Source: a virus. From it: a stretch of DNA of 22,341 nucleotides. The stretch spans positions 1 through 22,341 of the IMG/VR virus record IMGVR_UViG_3300019776_000520; one strand, written 5' to 3'. Both the position numbers and the translations under genes were made by a program. Below, in pieces: positions 21,613-22,341 of the stretch. The notes under the pieces were generated by a model, which saw nothing but the letters and a program-made list of their open reading frames with translations, ran no database searches and had not been told where the DNA came from. Position 1 is the first letter of the stretch, and each line of letters begins with the position of its first letter.

Positions 21613-21631
21613 ACCGGCGCTGCGCGCCGGT
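21613..21631 (-). repeat. Hairpin downstream of VR2
   Basis: The same 19 nt as at 21047-21065 (8-bp perfect stem, 3-nt loop). It is 47 nt beyond the end of VR2, between the stop of target gene 2 and the start of target gene 1. Flanking sequence is otherwise different, so the hairpin itself is the conserved unit. Confidence 0.8.
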
Positions 21632-21665
21632 GGTGGGTGGGTGAAAGTGGCGAAGGGTTGGAGGG

Positions 21666-22304
21666 CTAAAGTTGAATGCTGCGGACAGGACGGGCGCGGA
21701 ACTCGTAGACCTTGCCGTTGGCGCCGCTGCCGCCGTACTCGAAGTCCTGGCAAAAGGCGAGGTCGCGCGAGCACTGCGAGCTGGTCCAGTACCAGCCCGA
21801 GGTCTTGAACACCTGGGGCGCGTGCAGGTAGCACATCAGCAGCTCGATGCGGCTGGGCAGGTAGTAGTCGGTGTGGCCGTCTTCGGTGTACTTAGCAGCC
21901 CACTCGGCTGCAGGGTGTTCGTCGCTGGCAGCTACTAGGGCGGCGGTATTGGCGCGGCCGTCGGTCTGGCTGGTGGCGTCTGGGGCTTCTTCGCCGTAGG
22001 GGCCCCAGGTCAGGTCTTCGGCCTCGTTGGTGCCTGCCACCAGGTGGCGGGCGGACAGGCCAAACTGGGCGGGCAGGGTGCAGATGAAGATGCCGCCCTG
22101 GCCGGGCCATGGCTGGCCGGGTGCGGGTGGGGTCGGTGCGGTGGTGGCTACCGGTGCAGGGGCGGATGGCGCAGCCACGGCGCGCAGGCTGGTACCGTCG
22201 TTGGCAACGCGCTGCAGGGTCTGCAGCACTTGCTCCATGCCAATGTGGGCGGCATGGGGCGCCTCGGGCTGTAGCAGGGTGATGTTGAGGGTTTTGATGT
22301 ACAT
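21666..22304 (-). CDS. DGR target protein 2 (DUF1566/C-type-lectin-like variable protein)
   Basis: 212 residues from ATG 22304, with GAGG about 10 nt upstream. The N-terminal ~45 residues (MYIKTLNITLLQPE..., helical MEQVLQTLQRVAND) form a separate segment. An Ala/Pro/Thr linker follows (~46-67, PSAPAPVATTAPTPPAPG), then the variable domain: LTWGPYGEEA, GHTDYYLPSRIELLM, WYWTSSQCS, AFCQDFEYG, FRARPVR. It is a clear paralogue of target 1. TR-derived variable residues are Cys178, Asp181, Leu182, Gly192, Gly194, Asn196 (unchanged), Gly197, Val199 and Tyr200. The extra N-terminal module may tether it to another structure. It is the most upstream gene of the cassette in this window. A promoter is not visible in the 37 bases before it. 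Confidence 0.9.
   Translation of the reverse strand: MYIKTLNITLLQPEAPHAAHIGMEQVLQTLQRVANDGTSLRAVAAPSAPAPVATTAPTPPAPGQPWPGQGGIFICTLPAQFGLSARHLVAGTNEAEDLTWGPYGEEAPDATSQTDGRANTAALVAASDEHPAAEWAAKYTEDGHTDYYLPSRIELLMCYLHAPQVFKTSGWYWTSSQCSRDLAFCQDFEYGGSGANGKVYEFRARPVRSIQL
21679..21779 (-). repeat. Variable repeat 2 (VR2)
   Basis: 101 bp aligned without gaps to TR 20224-20324, with 12 substitutions, all at TR adenines. Besides AAC codons, TAC became TGC and GAC became GTC; one AAC is unchanged. The invariant 3' block is + strand 21679-21704. Confidence 0.95.
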
Positions 22305-22341
22305 GGTGGATGCCTCGGTGGGTGGGTGATTGGTCAGATAG

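Noticed and set aside
21582-21834. N-terminal extension of target 1 upstream to 21834
   Set aside because: It would read VR2 and the end of target gene 2 in a wrong frame, giving an Arg/Pro-rich sequence. ATG 21582 gives a normal domain start.

Overview
The window is high-GC DNA (about two thirds G+C by eye) from a temperate tailed phage or prophage of a betaproteobacterium. The protein types (prohead protease/major capsid fusion, DUF2190 cement protein, AlpA-type regulator next to a P4-type integrase) look most like the Comamonadaceae (Acidovorax/Variovorax relatives). That taxonomic call is from family recognition only. No tRNA, rRNA, CRISPR array or insertion sequence was seen.

Positions 1-15032 (+ strand) are the late region of a long-tailed phage. 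The order is: capsid (cut by the window start), cement protein, head-tail joining protein, tail terminator-like protein, tail tube, tail assembly chaperone with a canonical -1 frameshift site leading into a DUF1799 extension, a 1672-residue tape measure protein, distal tail proteins and fibre-like proteins including a glycine-rich one, a permuted NlpC/P60-like protein, a protein of unknown function, two holin-like membrane proteins, a GH19 endolysin, and an Rz-like spanin with an Rz1-like lipoprotein embedded in another frame. Nearly all junctions overlap by one to four bases, so this looks like one polycistronic unit. Perfect hairpins follow the capsid and tail tube genes.

Positions 15033-17227 hold a small reverse-strand gene, an AT-rich intergenic region with an operator-like repeat cluster and an 11-bp tandem repeat, a tyrosine integrase, and a convergent AlpA-type regulator.

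Positions 17224-22304 (- strand) are a complete diversity-generating retroelement (DGR). Read in the direction of transcription it contains target gene 2 with VR2, target gene 1 with VR1, an avd-like accessory gene, the template repeat (TR), a C5-cytosine DNA methyltransferase, the DGR-type reverse transcriptase and the AlpA-type gene. The TR carries seven AAC codons in the target frame. Across about 100 bp, VR1 differs from it at 11 positions and VR2 at 12, and all 23 differences are at TR adenines. The two VRs are followed by an identical 19-nt perfect hairpin. Unusual features are two targets fed by one TR, a methyltransferase between TR and RT, a TR nested in an open frame that joins avd and the methyltransferase by ATGA overlaps at both ends, and continuous translational coupling from avd to the AlpA gene. 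The expected outcome is targeted diversification of two DUF1566-type C-type-lectin-like proteins, probably for ligand or host recognition.
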